Under the pieces are notes generated by a model. That model was not told the origin of the DNA. It was given only the letters and a program-made list of their open reading frames with translations, and did not search any database. The translations under genes and the position numbers were made by a program. From assembly GCA_949987705.1 (NCBI GenBank), contig OX465281.1, positions 163,694,393-163,758,392 of the forward strand: a DNA stretch of 64,000 bases, read 5' to 3'. This document shows positions 1 through 11,910 of this stretch, piece after piece. Origin of the DNA: Thereva unica. Its lineage: Eukaryota > Arthropoda > Insecta > Diptera > Therevidae. Position 1 is the first letter of the stretch. Each line of letters opens with the position of its first letter.

Positions 1-186
1 ACCATCCAACAATGCGTGAAAATCATAGGGATGTGCGAAGCAACATATATCGAAACTAGCTGGGACCCGGTGCGCCTACGCTGCACCCATAAGTCAATAG
101 TAAACAATAAAAACCATCCATTGACTTAATATTTTTCGAGATATGAATTTTACACAGATGAAATGCCTCAAAGAACATGTGTCTTG
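1..186. other. Unassigned flank of satellite array
   Basis: Short AT-rich stretch before the regular 128-bp repeats begin. No open frame or recognised motif is visible. Confidence 0.4.
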
Positions 187-1094
187 CGTCGGCCGCCATG
201 AATCGGTATATTGAGCCTCTACATTGCTTATTGTATTCTACTTATCATACCCTTTCATTTGATACCCATGTTGAGGGGATTGTGAAGAAAGTGGTAATCC
301 GGCCTCTATAGACGGCCGCCATGGATCTAAAGATATATTTTGTATACTACATTGCTTATTGTATTCTACTTATCATACCCTTTCATTTGATACCCATGTC
401 GAGGTGGTTGCGAAGAAAGTGGTAATTCGGCCTCTTGAGACGGCCGCCATGGATCTAAAGATATATTTTGTATACTACATTGCTTATTGTATTCTCCTTA
501 ACATACCCTTTCATTTGATACCAATGTCGAGGTGGTTGTGAAGAAAGTGGTACCCCGCCCTCTTGAGACGGCCGCCATGGATCTAAAGATATATTTTGTA
601 TACTACATTGCTTATTGTATTCTCCTTAACATACCCTTTCATTTGATACCCATGTTGAGGTGGTTGTGAAGAAAGTGGTAATCCGGCCTCTTGAGACGGC
701 CGCCATGGATCTAAAGATATATTTTGTATACTACATTGCTTATTGTATTCTACTTATCATACCCTTTCATTTGATACCCATGTCGAGGTGGTTGTGAAGA
801 AAGTGGTACCCCGCCCTCTTGAGACGGCCGCCATGGATCTAAAGATATATTTTGTATACTACATTGCTTATTATATTCTACCTAACATACCCTTTCATTT
901 GACACCCATGTTGAGGTGGTTGTGAAGAAAGTGGTAATCCGGCCTCTTGAGACGGCCGCCATGGATCCAAAGATATATTTTGTATACTACATTGCTTATT
1001 ATATTCTACTTAACATACCCTTTCATTTGATACCCATGTCGAGGTGGTTGTGAAGAAAGTGGTACACCGCCCTCTTGAGACGGCCGCTATGGAT
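187..1094. repeat. Tandem satellite, ~128-bp unit, about 7 copies
   Basis: The phrase TACATTGCTTATTGTATTCT recurs near 223, 351, 479, 607, 735, 863 and 991, giving a unit of about 128 bp. Each unit also carries CCCTTTCATTTGATACCCAT and a GACGGCCGCCATGG block. The short open frames here (for example 359-541 and 743-925) repeat with the satellite and are not genes. The same family forms a second, more diverged array at 23129-25570 inside a Helentron remnant, so this array may be a relic of a similar element. The array ends abruptly at a hairpin element. Confidence 0.93.
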
Positions 1095-1242
1095 CATTTT
1101 AGTTTCAATAGCGTCATGGCCTACCTATTGTTTGACAGCTGCGTAAATTTGAAATTTTCATTAAATGTAATGATTCAATTTAATGACAATTTTACATTTT
1201 GTCAAACAATAGGTAGGCCATGAAGCTATTGAAACTAAAATG
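1095..1242. mobile_element. 148-bp hairpin (MITE-like) element
   Basis: A 42-bp left arm (1095-1136) and right arm (1201-1242) are inverted copies with one mismatch. Outer ends read CATTTTAGTTTC and GAAACTAAAATG. The 64-bp AT-rich loop has no coding capacity. It abuts the last satellite unit. I see no convincing target duplication, so superfamily is unassigned; it could be a MITE or a cruciform-forming palindrome. Confidence 0.8.
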
Positions 1243-4139
1243 AAGTGAAAATTCCTAAAATTACCATTTTTGTTTGGATTTTGCAGCTGTTTTTTTGGTT
1301 AAAGGTATAAAAAATAGCCTACGACCTATTCTCAGACCTACCAAATATACACAAAAAATTTCATGCAATTTGGTCAACCCGTTTCGGAGGAGTACGGTAA
1401 CAAACACTGTGACACGAGATTTTTATAGATATAGAAGAATATAGCAACATATATGTATGTATCATAACAAAAAATTTTTTAAACGTTTTTTGATATGTAC
1501 GGAAGTGTAGTTAGCAATAAATTAATGAAAATGACCCACAAACAATGCCCGTTACTGTGCTCTACCCCCTTAACTTATATGAAAAACAATCATATAAATC
1601 CCACACATATAAAATCTGAAAAAAATATTATTCTCTTTTAACATAATTGATAATTTCAACAGGTATCAAACCAATTACACGCCCTGTACATACGGATTAC
1701 ACATTGCAAGTCTGAAAATTGAATTTGAATCCACTCTCTCATACATACACATACATAACCTAATGTCAGTTAAACGAATTGTATTTAATTTCTTCAGTCC
1801 ATCCACTCTGCTTCACTTTAAAATTTAGTTGTACAAATCTCCTCATTAACAGCCTTAATAGTCAATTATCCTTGAACTTGAAATCAAGTAAATTCCTTGT
1901 AATAAAAATTTTTCTAACAGTTGAATATTAACAATTCTGTTATCATAAAAGGTTCGCTCTCTCAAATCCCTTTGTTATCAATTAATTATTTGTTCCCGAT
2001 ATCTTCGAACAACTCATACCGATCATTGCATATACTATGTACGAAAACGCAAACAAATAATATGGTACAAAGTTCAAAACAGTCGAGTCATAGGATCATC
2101 TTCTCTTACGAAGACGTGACCGAGATCGATAATGAGATAAAAATAAATTCAGGGAATTACCTTCATTGAGAGAATTAAAATTCATATTTTGGGCCACTCG
2201 CTTGGTTTCTCAAGGTCTTAGTGAAAATTAGATGGACTGCAAATTATATCGAAACCAATTACTTGAAGATTATAAAATTTCAATTTCATGCATTTCTTAA
2301 GGATGAGATATTCCTGACGGGATGAATTAACACAATTAGTTTGTATTGTGCTTCCCTTTCTTTAGCCAATCCCATTGATCATTTACCAATTCAATTCTAG
2401 AATCATTGTTATTGTTTATTTGCTACTTAGTTTTGAAACGATGAAGACAATTATGCAGAAACACAAACATTTTCGTTTAAATATTTGTTATAAACATCCC
2501 GACGTAAAATGCGTCTTCATTTTATTAATGGAGACACTATTAAACTCAAAGTGTTGCAAAATGGATTAGTAAAAGTTACTCGATTCTAAAGTTATTGTTT
2601 ATTTATTTATTGCTTCTCTATTCCCTCTTCTCTTATTGTATTTATTTTTTTCTCAACTCATCAAGGTCGACTTGGGCTAATAAAGGTTACTGACTCTAGC
2701 GCCATTGTTTCAATTCATCTATTGTTTCTCCCCTTCCTCTTCTCCCATTTAGTTTCAACACCTCAAGGTGATTTGTTAATTTACTGTTTTGAAACATACC
2801 AAAATGTTTCAACGGGGGGTAGTATGTTCAAATACTTTCACAGCGAGGAATTTCCTTTGGTTATCCCTTTAATTTTGTCCGCTCAAAGTCCAACCATCCA
2901 AGTCACTTTTAGGGTATTTAACGCCTTTTTTATTTCCGATGGACAACATTAATTCAAAGAAAAGGTCAAATTACACCCCAGCTAGCACAGATTTCAATTT
3001 GTAACAAATTTATGTTACAATTGGGTCGTATTCCAGTTTTTTTAAACAAATGTAGTCACATGTAGGTTGTATTATTATCTCGAATTATAACTTGGCAACA
3101 AATCATCCGGTTCAGTTACACTACAGTTTTATATTTGTTACGGAAAAATGCACTTGTTGTTCCATAACAGTTGCAAAAAATATGTCATATTTAAATTAAA
3201 TTAAAGTTATTAAAACATTTTCTTTAGTATCACATTTCAAAAATGTTTTTATATTGCAACTGCTACAAATAGAGTAACTAGTTAACAACCCTAATATGAC
3301 TAAGTTGTTGTAAGTTTTTATCAAGTTAGTATTACATTTTAAAGGTTCAAAAGGCTGTAGGGAGGTTTTTGTGCAGTTACAAGGACCTTGGAAAACATCT
3401 GTCAAAAGCTCCATACTCGCCATATTTTTCATCGTTCTAAGTTTTTCTACACTATTTAGTTTTATTTAAGAAAAAACAAAAGCGGTTTTCTATGGTGTTT
3501 ATCTTTCCTATAACCATTTTTTAGTGCAATATAACACTATGAGTTTAAAAAAAGGTGTTTAGCTGTAGTTTTCAGAGTGCCATGCTAATATTAAAAACTC
3601 GAAATTTTTCTAATTTCCCAAATATTTTTCAAGTTTTCTTTTTTCGGGTGGCGCGTGAATTTTCCAGAGGTAAGTCACCCACATTCATCAACAAAATGGC
3701 ATTCGTTTTTAATTTTGGTGTGAAATCCTACAATGATTTAAAGATCTGCTTTTTCAGTCGCAATGGAGCTACAGTCGCACTACATATTTTATCTTGCGAC
3801 TCTTTTACTAGTTAGATTAACTCCAATGCTACTATTTTGTGCTAGCTGGGACATGTCTTGAAACCACGTATGAAAGGAAGCATAGTCATTCGTGTACAGT
3901 GGACATTCATCAACATAAATCATTATCATATCTGGCGTTCTTGGAAATTAACCATCACTATATTACATCGTCATTGATATACTAATATAATTTAAGTTTA
4001 TTATAATTGATTTACAATTTACGATATTCATTCAAAATTTACTCTGGTAACCCCATCACCTCAATACATGCCTACGTATAAATTCGCATTCCCACTCTTA
4101 TCATCGAAGCAAAAATCACTTCAAACGTTACGGTTTTCT
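1243..4139. other. Noncoding AT-rich stretch, no gene recognised
   Basis: About 2.9 kb without a supported gene. Open frames are all under 90 codons and show no family motif. There is a weak duplication of a segment near 2560-2650 at about 2685-2760 (shared pattern: AAAGGTTACT, ATTGTTT, then a run of CTTCTC/CCTCTTCTC). A short CTTGAACTTGAAATCAAG hairpin near 1872 resembles one near 4151. Confidence 0.5.
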
Positions 4140-4146
4140 TTTGTAT

Positions 4147-4616
4147 CCCCACTTGAACTTGAAATTCAAGCAAACTATTAAATATTGTTGCGAACGAAAC
4201 GCTCGCTCTCTCGGCACCGGAGCTTCACCGAGGTAAGTTGACCACTTGAACTTGAACCTTTTTTCCTCCCTTTTAAATTCCTATATTAACCTTCCGTTTG
4301 TTTTTGGGTTTCGACCATTAACAAACTACTAACTTTTCCTCTGTTGTTGGGTTTCGACCATCAACAGATTTATTGATTTTCCTTGTTGTTGGGATTCGAC
4401 CATCAACAAGGTTCACTAATATTTCGTTTGTTTTTGGGTTTCGACCATTAACAAACTACTAACTTTTCCTCTGTTGTTGGGTTTCGACCATCAACAGATT
4501 TATTAACTTTTCTTGTTGTTGGGATTCGACCATCAACAATGTTACTAATATTCACTGTGTTGTTGGGATTCGACCATCAACACATTACTTCCTTTCCTTT
4601 GTTGTTTGCAAACAAC
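4147..4616. repeat. Array of loop-conserved, stem-variable hairpins
   Basis: Eight short inverted repeats in about 320 bp. The core GGGTTTCGACCAT or GGGATTCGACCAT is constant, but flanking stems differ: GTTTGTT/AACAAAC (4296-4326 and 4426-4456), TCTGTTG/CAACAGA (4340-4368 and 4470-4498), CCTTGTTG/CAACAAGG (4381-4411, weaker at 4512-4538), and TGTGTTG/CAACACA (4556-4584). A last palindrome TGTTGTTTGCAAACAACA lies near 4599. The first three classes recur with a 130-bp period, so part of the array is a higher-order duplication. No protein is encoded. Function unknown. Confidence 0.85.
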
Positions 4617-4639
4617 AGTAACTCCCCTTTTTACATTAT

Positions 4640-5238
4640 TATTCAAGTTCAAGGTCAACTATAAAGATCAGGTGAGTACCTCATTCCACATATTGATAAA
4701 TTTTTACATTTCATTTTTTTTTCTCTTTATTTAATTTCGTGATTCGGTGAAGTATATTTTCCCATTATTTATCTCGTTATTCAATTTCCTTGAAAGTGAA
4801 AAAGTTCGCGATTTAGTGATCATCGTTGTAGAGGTGTTTTTTTGCAATTCGATAATTGCTTAACTGATTTGTAGCTAACATCGTTGGTGAGGTGATGAAA
4901 TTGAGTTTGTAGTTTCCAACATTGTCGAGGGTGATCTAAGTAAATGTTGAGTGAATCTTCACTTGAATAAATACTTTTGTTAAACTTCTAATTTATCAGA
5001 ATTTTTTTATCTTTTTATTGAATCTTGAATTAATCAACTTACTAACTAAATTAATTAACTAACCCTAAATAACTAATTTATGAACTATTTTATATAAAAT
5101 TTGATTTTCTTTATTTTGAATTACCAACATATTTTCTATTATTTACATTAAATTATTGGATTGACTTAATGAATAAATTTGAAATGTTATAATTGAATCT
5201 TACTTCTTCTTTTTTTATTTTTATTTTTCTTTACTTTT
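4640..5238. other. Noncoding AT-rich stretch
   Basis: No open frame, repeat or motif that I can assign. Confidence 0.5.
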
Positions 5239-5832
5239 TTACACAGATGTACTGCAATTAGAAGCCAAAAGGCGGCAATTAAATTTTCCTTTGTTGTAAA
5301 GGTTGTAACAAAAACAGTTCAAAGTCATACAACATCTGTTGACGGGTTCGTTCTTTGCATATTCTGTCCGATGAGGGTATTCTTTAAGCATTTTGGTATG
5401 CCTATTGTGACGAACTTCGGTATTGAACTTGATTCTATCGGACAGGAACGGCATCTTAACGTTATCGTTTAGGACATCTAAAGTTAAGCACGAGATAAGC
5501 ACTTTCCTCCTATGTGACAGCGGCATGAGTTCTAACTTCTTGAGTCTGTCCGTGTAGGGCGGTAAGTTGAAAAAGTCGCGCGGGTCGTGTAGGTTTCTCA
5601 GAGCAAAGAGGAGACATTTTTTCTGTATTGATTCCAACCTACTGCTGCTTACCTGGAATATAGGCAGCGGCGGTTCGTAAGGTTCAGGATAAGGGAAGCT
5701 GTTCCGGCTATGCTGAAAAAAGAAAAAGAAACAAAAACCAAGCCAAAAAAGGAGTAATAAATAAAACACCATTTCTTCAATATCTTTAATTTTATTATAA
5801 ACAAACAAACAAGCTACAAATTTATAAAACAA
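5239..5832 (-). pseudogene. LINE reverse transcriptase, C-terminal fragment
   Basis: The middle and C-terminal part of this 197-codon frame matches the region after the reverse transcriptase palm in Jockey/CR1-type LINEs: a RLESIQKKCL stretch, then YTDRLKKLELMPLSHRRKV, and a terminal HRTEYAKNEP motif followed by the FN-like end of such proteins. The N-terminal ~45 residues are hydrophobic and low complexity and are probably not part of the gene. The catalytic YADD box is absent, so this is a 3' fragment left by 5' truncation. Family beyond the Jockey/CR1 group is not resolved. Confidence 0.7.
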
Positions 5833-7196
5833 ACAAGCTACACAAAATTACAAAAAACCACACGTAAAAGGACGTCACTACACAACAAAAAGTTTGTACC
5901 TGTAAGTAAAAAGGGAATTAATTGAATATGAAAGTTAAATATATAAGTTCTTACCTTATTCCAAACCAACGAGAATAAAAAAATCGAAGTCCAAGGCGAT
6001 GAAAAGACGTCATAAAATCCATTCAATGAAGATGGCGAAATGCCGTCGGCAAATCAACATTCTGTAAACAAAAAAGATTACTAAAAATTGCAAACGGGTT
6101 CCACAAAAACTACTCACCTGTCAACCCCAATACACTAATCTCGGGCTCCTCCTCATCTGTCCCCCTACTAAACCTGAAAATATAATCGAAAATTAGTAAA
6201 TAAACTAAAAAATCAGAATGAGATACTTACCAAGTGCAAAAGGACCCATTTGACGTCTACAAGTCAGAAGGGAACAGCTGATCGGACATCGCACGCAAAT
6301 CTAGTACATAAACCCGAAATTATATACTTCGAGAACGAAGCCCCCTGCCAAAGGATAGCCGCAGCTATTGTTCGAGTAGAAATAAATACCGACGCACAGC
6401 TGGCGTTAAATCAGATTGCTTTTAATCTTTCTAGAGTCTTGAACTAGAAGATAAAATCTGTATTGAGGTTTTAGCAATAAAGCAATTTCAAAGTCTTAGT
6501 ATCGAACTTAGCATTCTGAAAAGACAGAATTGAGGTCTTTTCCCAGTAAAGCCCGAATTATAGACAGCTTTAAAGTCTTTAATACAGCAGTAACTTAATT
6601 ACCAGAATTGATTTCAACAGTTACTCTAACCAACCACAGAGGGACGAATTTGTAAAGAAAGCAGGCAAAGCAGTCCAGTAAGCAGAAACCAGGAAGCAAG
6701 CAGCAACCGGTGCAGCAAGCAGCAAGCAAATCCCAAGCGATTTCCACGAACGAAACCGGAGTGCAGCACCACAAAGGTTATTCCTGGCTGTTCTAATTGC
6801 AGAACACATCAGGCGACACATCAATCGTCATCTGACAGATAGGTGGCGTTATCCATTTAAGCTATCAGAGCAAGCAATATTTTGGTAATTCTTATTTACA
6901 AAACAAATAAAGAACAATTTACGAATTTTAAAGTAATAAATCACGAATTAATAACGAATTTAAGATTGAATTGAAATATTTTTGACAATTTGTAAATCTA
7001 TAGTTGAATTTGATTGAATTTATATTTGAGAAAATCTAATAATTGATTGCAAATAAATAGTAATTTGATTATTGGAAGAAGTTATCTTTCAATTGAATCA
7101 CACCCTTCCGGCACCTTTTTATTGAGTCAGAAATTGAATTTCTAATTCTGAACAGAAGCAATGCCCAAAGCGAACGATAAAAGTAAAAGTATCGAA
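5833..7196. other. No gene recognised
   Basis: Short frames (for example 6250-6447 and 6621-6824) have no motifs I recognise. Stretches of CAAACAAACAAG and repeated AGCAAGCAGCAA are low complexity. Confidence 0.45.
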
Positions 7197-8030
7197 AGGG
7201 CTGTCCATAAATTACGTAATCATCTGAGGGGGGGTATGCTAATTTCTTACGTTTTATTACGGAAGGAGTGACGGGGGGTAAACGTTACAAATTACGTAAT
7301 CAATTGAAATTAATTTTTTTTTCAAACATGCATTTTTATATTTTTATCTCCTTACGTTGGCACTGCAGAAATTGAAATCGCAAAAGTAGGATTCTGAATT
7401 ATCGACAAATGTAGTCAATTTTACTCGTCTCGTAGTCAAGGAGACTGTTTGATCGCAACAATGTCGAAGAAAAGCGATTTATTCAAACTTTTCTTCGAAG
7501 CTCACGTTCCAGCTGACCCTGTGGGTAGTAAAGAGATTATCTAAGAGGAAGCAATCGCTGAGTGAAACGAAGCAAAACAGCTTTACCCAAAAGAAAGCGA
7601 TTTTTTTGGTCACCTCCAAAAACTCATCGACAATTTGAATCTGAAAGCCACTCAGTGGAAAGCAAAAAACGAAGATGAGTGGAGGGTGGAAGATGAGCTT
7701 ACAGGAGCGCAGGATGTGGAATGGCTTCCTGAAGACAGAAGAACCTGACGTGTTTCTCATCCAGTCGATCGATGTTTGTTTGCGAAACGAGTGGACCGAG
7801 ATTTAGTCGCTGTTCAATATTATCAAATTAATATAAAATATAAATTATATTAACGGTTGTGAATTATCAGATTTTAATATAAAAATAAATATCCAATTTC
7901 AAAATGATTATGATTACTATCTAGAGGATGGGGGGGGGGGGGTGTTTCCTTAATATTACTGTTGCTTACACTGGGGGAGGGGGGGTCTTAAATCAAGAAA
8001 AACTTGATTACGTAATTTATGGACAGCTCC
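7197..8030. mobile_element. TIR element, ~834 bp, unassigned DNA transposon
   Basis: The ends are inverted repeats: GGCTGTCCATAAATTACGT at the left (from 7199) and its complement at the right (to about 8028), extended by ACGTAATCA. Internal G-runs occur on the same strand near both ends (about 7226-7235 and 7927-7987), so they are not part of the inverted repeat. A short duplicated GAA or CGAA may flank it; the alignment is ambiguous by one base. A broken plus-strand frame from about 7461 (MSKKSDLFKLFF...) is interrupted by stops and is not recognised. Probably non-autonomous. Confidence 0.72.
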
Positions 8031-8184
8031 GAAGGCTTTATTAACTAAAAAACCTGAAAAATAACATAGCGGAGTCAGATAAACAAACATATGGAATTGT
8101 TTCCAATCTAAAAAAAATTTTGGAACACGTTAGTTACATCGAATACTATACGAAATGGACATTTTTTACCTCTAGCAACCGCCG

Positions 8185-9101
8185 CACAGTGGGGCTCGCT
8201 CATAGAAGGTTCTGCTCAAAACTTAATTTTCAAAATGTTAAAATTTTTCCAAAAAATTGTGTCATCGTAGTTGTAATAATGTATCAGGTCACGTGTAAAA
8301 ATATTAAGTCGCTGACTGCTATGAGTCATCGAGCGCATGAGCATAAAGTTCATAGTTTAGGCAAAATAATACTTCTGCGAATAAGGAATGTCAGTTTATG
8401 CTCGATATAAAAACATTAATTTCTAACGTTTAACGATATAATCTATGGAAGTGTATTATGTCGGTGATCAAGCAAGGTACATATGTTGATTCTTATATAA
8501 TTTTGTATTATATTATAAGTTCATTGGTTTATGATACAGGGCTTAAAATTTATGGTAGTGTATATTTTTTCGTAGGGGTTCTTTAATTGACATTTTCTCG
8601 AAAACGCGCAAAGTTATATTGCTAATTTTTTCGATTAACTAATATACAAAGCGTTCCTTTTATAATAAAAAAAGAATCAAAAATAGAACTTTGCGCATTT
8701 TAGAGAAAATGTCATTTAAAGAACCCCCTACGAAAAAATATACACTACCACAAATTTTAAGCCCTGTATCATAAACTAATGACCTCATAATATAATTCAA
8801 AATTATATAAGAACCAAAATACCTTGCTTGATCACCGACAAATACACTTCCATAGATTATATCGTTAAACGTAAGAAATTAATGTTTTTATATCGAGCAT
8901 AAACTGGCATTCCTTATTCGCAGAAGTATTATTTTGCCTAAACTATGAACTTTATGCTCATGCGCTCGATGACTCATAGCAGTCAGCGACTTAATATTGT
9001 TACATGTGATCTGATACATTATTACAACTACGATGATACAATTTTTTTGAAAAATTTCCACATTTTGAAAATTGAACCTTATATGAGCGAGCCCCACTGT
9101 G
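8185..9101. mobile_element. Foldback Transib element
   Basis: A 917-bp palindrome starts CACAGTGGGGCTCGCTCATA and ends with the complement finishing CACTGTG. Both ends are flanked by CGCCG (8180-8184 and 9102-9106), a perfect 5-bp GC-rich target duplication. Transib elements are known for CACWRTG-like termini, related to the RAG heptamer, and for 5-bp GC-rich target sites, so assignment is strong. The arms are about 450 bp and meet near 8640-8700. The mirrored frames 8120-8410 (+) and 8888-9097 (-) come from the inverted arms and are not transposase. No transposase is present, so it is non-autonomous. Confidence 0.85.
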
Positions 9102-9289
9102 CGCCGCTATGTAAGTTATCGACCATTTTGTGAAAATTTCATCATTTTGTTCGTTCTTTCTAAATATAGATGCAAATATCTCGGAATGTGGTCCGCAACA
9201 TGCAAAAAAATAGAGGTTGTTCGTTATGATTTTGACTATCAGCGGTTACGATATTAAATTTTTATGTGTACACCTAGCTGCTAAATTTT

Positions 9290-9463
9290 AGCTTCTTCGG
9301 ATTTTTTCAGTCAACTTATACAATAACTGGTTACTATTTCAGGTCAAAATATCTTATTCAAGTCCCAAAAATTGACTTCAAATTTGAAAATGAATTGCCC
9401 TTTAATTTTTGTGCATCGCATGAGGTTTTTCCTTTTTTTATTATGTTTCTTTTATTCTTTTCT
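9290..9463. repeat. Repeat family copy A, left segment
   Basis: Matches the segment around 18810-18840 plus 20805-20960: shared phrases are CGGATTTTTTCAGT, ACAATAACTGGTTA, AATTGACTTCAAATTTGAAAAT and GTGCATCGC. In the other copy a foldback element splits this match at about 18850-20802. Confidence 0.7.
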
Positions 9464-9662
9464 TTTTCGCAGAAGTATTATTTTGCCTAAAATATGAACT
9501 TTATGCTCATGCGCTCGATGACTCATAGCAGTCAGCGACTTAATATTTTTACACGTGATCTGATACATTATTACAACTACGATGATACAATTTTTTGGAA
9601 AAATTTCCACATTTTGAAAATTGGGTTTTGAGCAGAACCTTCTATGAGCGGGCCCCACTGTG
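9464..9662. mobile_element. Partial Transib, right arm only
   Basis: Nearly the same sequence as the right arm of the Transib at 8185-9101, ending GGCCCCACTGTG at 9662, followed by CGTCG. It retains the GGTTTTGAGCAGAACCTTCTATGAGC block that the right arm of the neighbour has lost. The left arm is missing. The 90-codon minus-strand frame here is an arm translation, not a gene. Confidence 0.75.
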
Positions 9663-10249
9663 CGTCGCCTACTATCATTACATTCTTCTTGCAAAAAAAA
9701 ACACTTCAGGCAGCCCGTACTCAAAAATCCATTTCATAAAAATATTCTCTATCCTTTAAATCATCATTAAAGAGAATCATAAAAATATAATGGAAGCTAC
9801 AAATTTATCAGATTATATTCAATAAACACCGCCTGCCACCCCACTAGAATAAATAATAAATAAATAGAAACTTCACCTATCCTCGATCTCTTTTTTCTTG
9901 ACTCAATCTACAAACGAAAACTCAAATTTTAAGAAGAGTCAAAAACAATAATACGAAGCAAAATTTTAAGAGAAAATTTAATATTACTCGAAGCCAGAAC
10001 ATTACCAGAAAAAGAAACCAAGAAAACAAAGAGAATATGGTGGATACAGAAAATTTCTCTATCTTCAACTTCTCAATTCTCGCTGTTCGGCTTCGAAGAA
10101 GGTGCGTTTAGCTCAGCTTCTGAGGGAACTGTATTAACGCAAAGCTTTGCGTTAGTGTGGGTCCAATTAGATTGAATGAGTTGCAGTTTTCACGTTGATT
10201 TTCTGTGGCAAAGAAGCTTGATATATTACAGCTTCCCCATATTGTGTAA
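9663..10249. repeat. Repeat family copy A, middle segment
   Basis: Matches 21270-21770: AAACACTTCAGGCA, TTCATAAAAATATTCTCT, ATAATGGAAGCTACA, CGCCTGCCACC, GATCTCTTTTTTCTTGACTC and GATTTTCTGTGGCAAAGAAG are shared in order. It is interrupted at 10250 by the Harbinger element and resumes at 16652. The same family ends at 16943 and 25974 in a hAT-like terminus, so it is probably a hAT-derived element. Confidence 0.8.
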
Positions 10250-10360
10250 AGCCCGCTACACACTATCGTCGTTTTACTCCGCGTTCGTCGAACAGCGTTG
10301 TCCGAACGACTTACGCCTCTATTCTATACACATTACTCGTCGTCAAGTTCGCGTAGTATA

Positions 10361-10735
10361 ATGGACGAAAATAATTTGTTAGCAGTAGCGGCGGTTCTTG
10401 CTGGGAAAAATAGGAGGAAGCACGTGTATGGTGGGTGGTGCAAACCCTGGTTATTAAAAAGAAATGAATTTTCGCATGTGAATATTTCAAATGAACTGTC
10501 GTTAGAGCCTGATGATTGAAGGAATTATTTAAGAAGGAATGAAGACTGCTATAAGGAACTTTCAAAAGTGGTTACGCCTTTTATTCAAAAGCAAGATACT
10601 AAATTGAGGAAATCTATTTCTCCACCCGAACGACTCTCAGCCACTCGGCGCTTTCTTGCAATAGAAAGAAGCTACAGTGACATAAAATTTTCTGTTGTTA
10701 TTTCTCCGCAAGCAGTTATCTCCTGAATTTTTTTT
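10361..10735 (+). pseudogene. Harbinger transposase, N-terminal remnant
   Basis: The frame opens with an ATG at 10361 and has a GGWCKPWLLKR motif, then a stop at about 10517, then recognisable sequence past it: IQKQDTKLRKSISPPERL, RRFLA and RSYSDIKFSVVISPQAVIS, with another stop. The order (W..PWL..R, then DT..R..I.P.ERL, then RFLA, then SY.DLKFS) is that of the region before the DDE nuclease in PIF/Harbinger transposases. The catalytic domain is absent. It lies just inside the left inverted repeat, as expected. At least two stops make it nonfunctional. Confidence 0.75.
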
Positions 10736-10807
10736 ACTAAAACTTCATACGCCTTATTTCTTTCATCGCGGTTACTGTAATCACTACTATTTATTTTCCA
10801 CAAACAC

Positions 10808-11641
10808 TGTTTCGTTAGCTCGTTGTGTTGCCTCCATTTGTGTTTCTTTGTTTTCTGAAAAGAAATTATTCTCCAAAAAAATATATGAAAGCATCCACAC
10901 GTACGGGATTGGAATTTAGTACGACCGAGTACCGACCAGTGAATTTCCCTACCCGCCAGCCAGATTCACGGTAAAAATGTGGCTTGGATATAATTTAGCT
11001 AAAGGCGCGTTAATGTTCAAGAATTTTCTGCAAAGGTAATTTTCCCAGAAAATAAAACTCACACACTTCAAAAAACTTTATAATTTTATTTGCGTATTGC
11101 TGCACTAATTTATTGTTTGATTACATATATACAATATCTTCAAGATTGAATTTTATTACCAATTTAATTACTTCTGGATTGATGTCTGTCTTCTATCTTC
11201 GGTCCAAAGGCTACGAGTTCCAAGTGGCGAGAGCGCTGTTACCTCGGATGAATCTTTATATTAGTTCGTAGCGGTTTCCCTGTGCATAGTTGGCGGAAGG
11301 TTTTCCCGCTCTTCTTCAGGTCATCGCCCTGTCCATGCTGATGTAAATGGGTCGATCATTGACCCTCTATCCAAGTGCTGAAACTCTCCCCTTCTGGATT
11401 TGGTCTTCGCTAATATCGATGGCTTCTTCGAGACTCGAGTAGTGATGTTGTGGGTTTGCGTCTTCTCTGTTGTCACCTTGTCGAATTTTGACAGTCTCGT
11501 GTGTATTTTTATATTCGGTCGGTGTTGTTTTGGTTATGTTGCGTGCGCGAATTTATTATTTTTAAATACTCCCTCAGGTAAGTCCACAATTGAGATGAGT
11601 ACTCTAGTTTTTGTTTTTTAGTAGATGCTGCATCCTCAACA
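10808..11641 (-). repeat. BEL-1 3' LTR (left)
   Basis: Starts TGTTTCGTTAG and ends CATCCTCAACA on the plus strand. Next to it (11642-11656) the minus strand has a purine tract (GGGGGCGAGTA), the expected polypurine tract. Direct copy of 15481-16348. Confidence 0.85.
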
Positions 11642-11910
11642 TACTCGCCCCCTTGGCATCGCTGCAAGCGATGTCAACATAGAAAGTTGTAGCTGCGTTG
11701 TTAGGTTAGCTCCATCTGAACGCCTTGGGGAGCTGGAAGAAAAATTAAGGGTGGATAGGGGTAAAGCGCCCTGCCTCGCTCTCTGGATTAAGGATTGGGA
11801 ATAACGAATTACGGGGAACAAGTAATTTTCAGGTGAGAGTGGAAAACATGATTTAATTAGTTAGTTGAAATTGGTAATGTTTTTTTTTTTTTTGTTTTGG
11901 TGTTTATGTT

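Noticed and set aside
359..925. Two near-identical 60-codon proteins
   Set aside because: They repeat with the satellite at three units' spacing and are translations of the tandem array.
4296..4616. CRISPR-like array
   Set aside because: The regular repeats are short hairpins without unique spacers, in eukaryotic DNA; there are no cas genes.
7461..7767. Possible gene in the TIR element
   Set aside because: The plus-strand reading is interrupted by stops and matches nothing I know; the opposite-strand 93-codon frame is its shadow.
8120..9724. A repeated small gene (three frames sharing MSHRAHEHKVH)
   Set aside because: The frames lie on opposite arms of a Transib palindrome and its partial copy; no start context or domain supports a protein.
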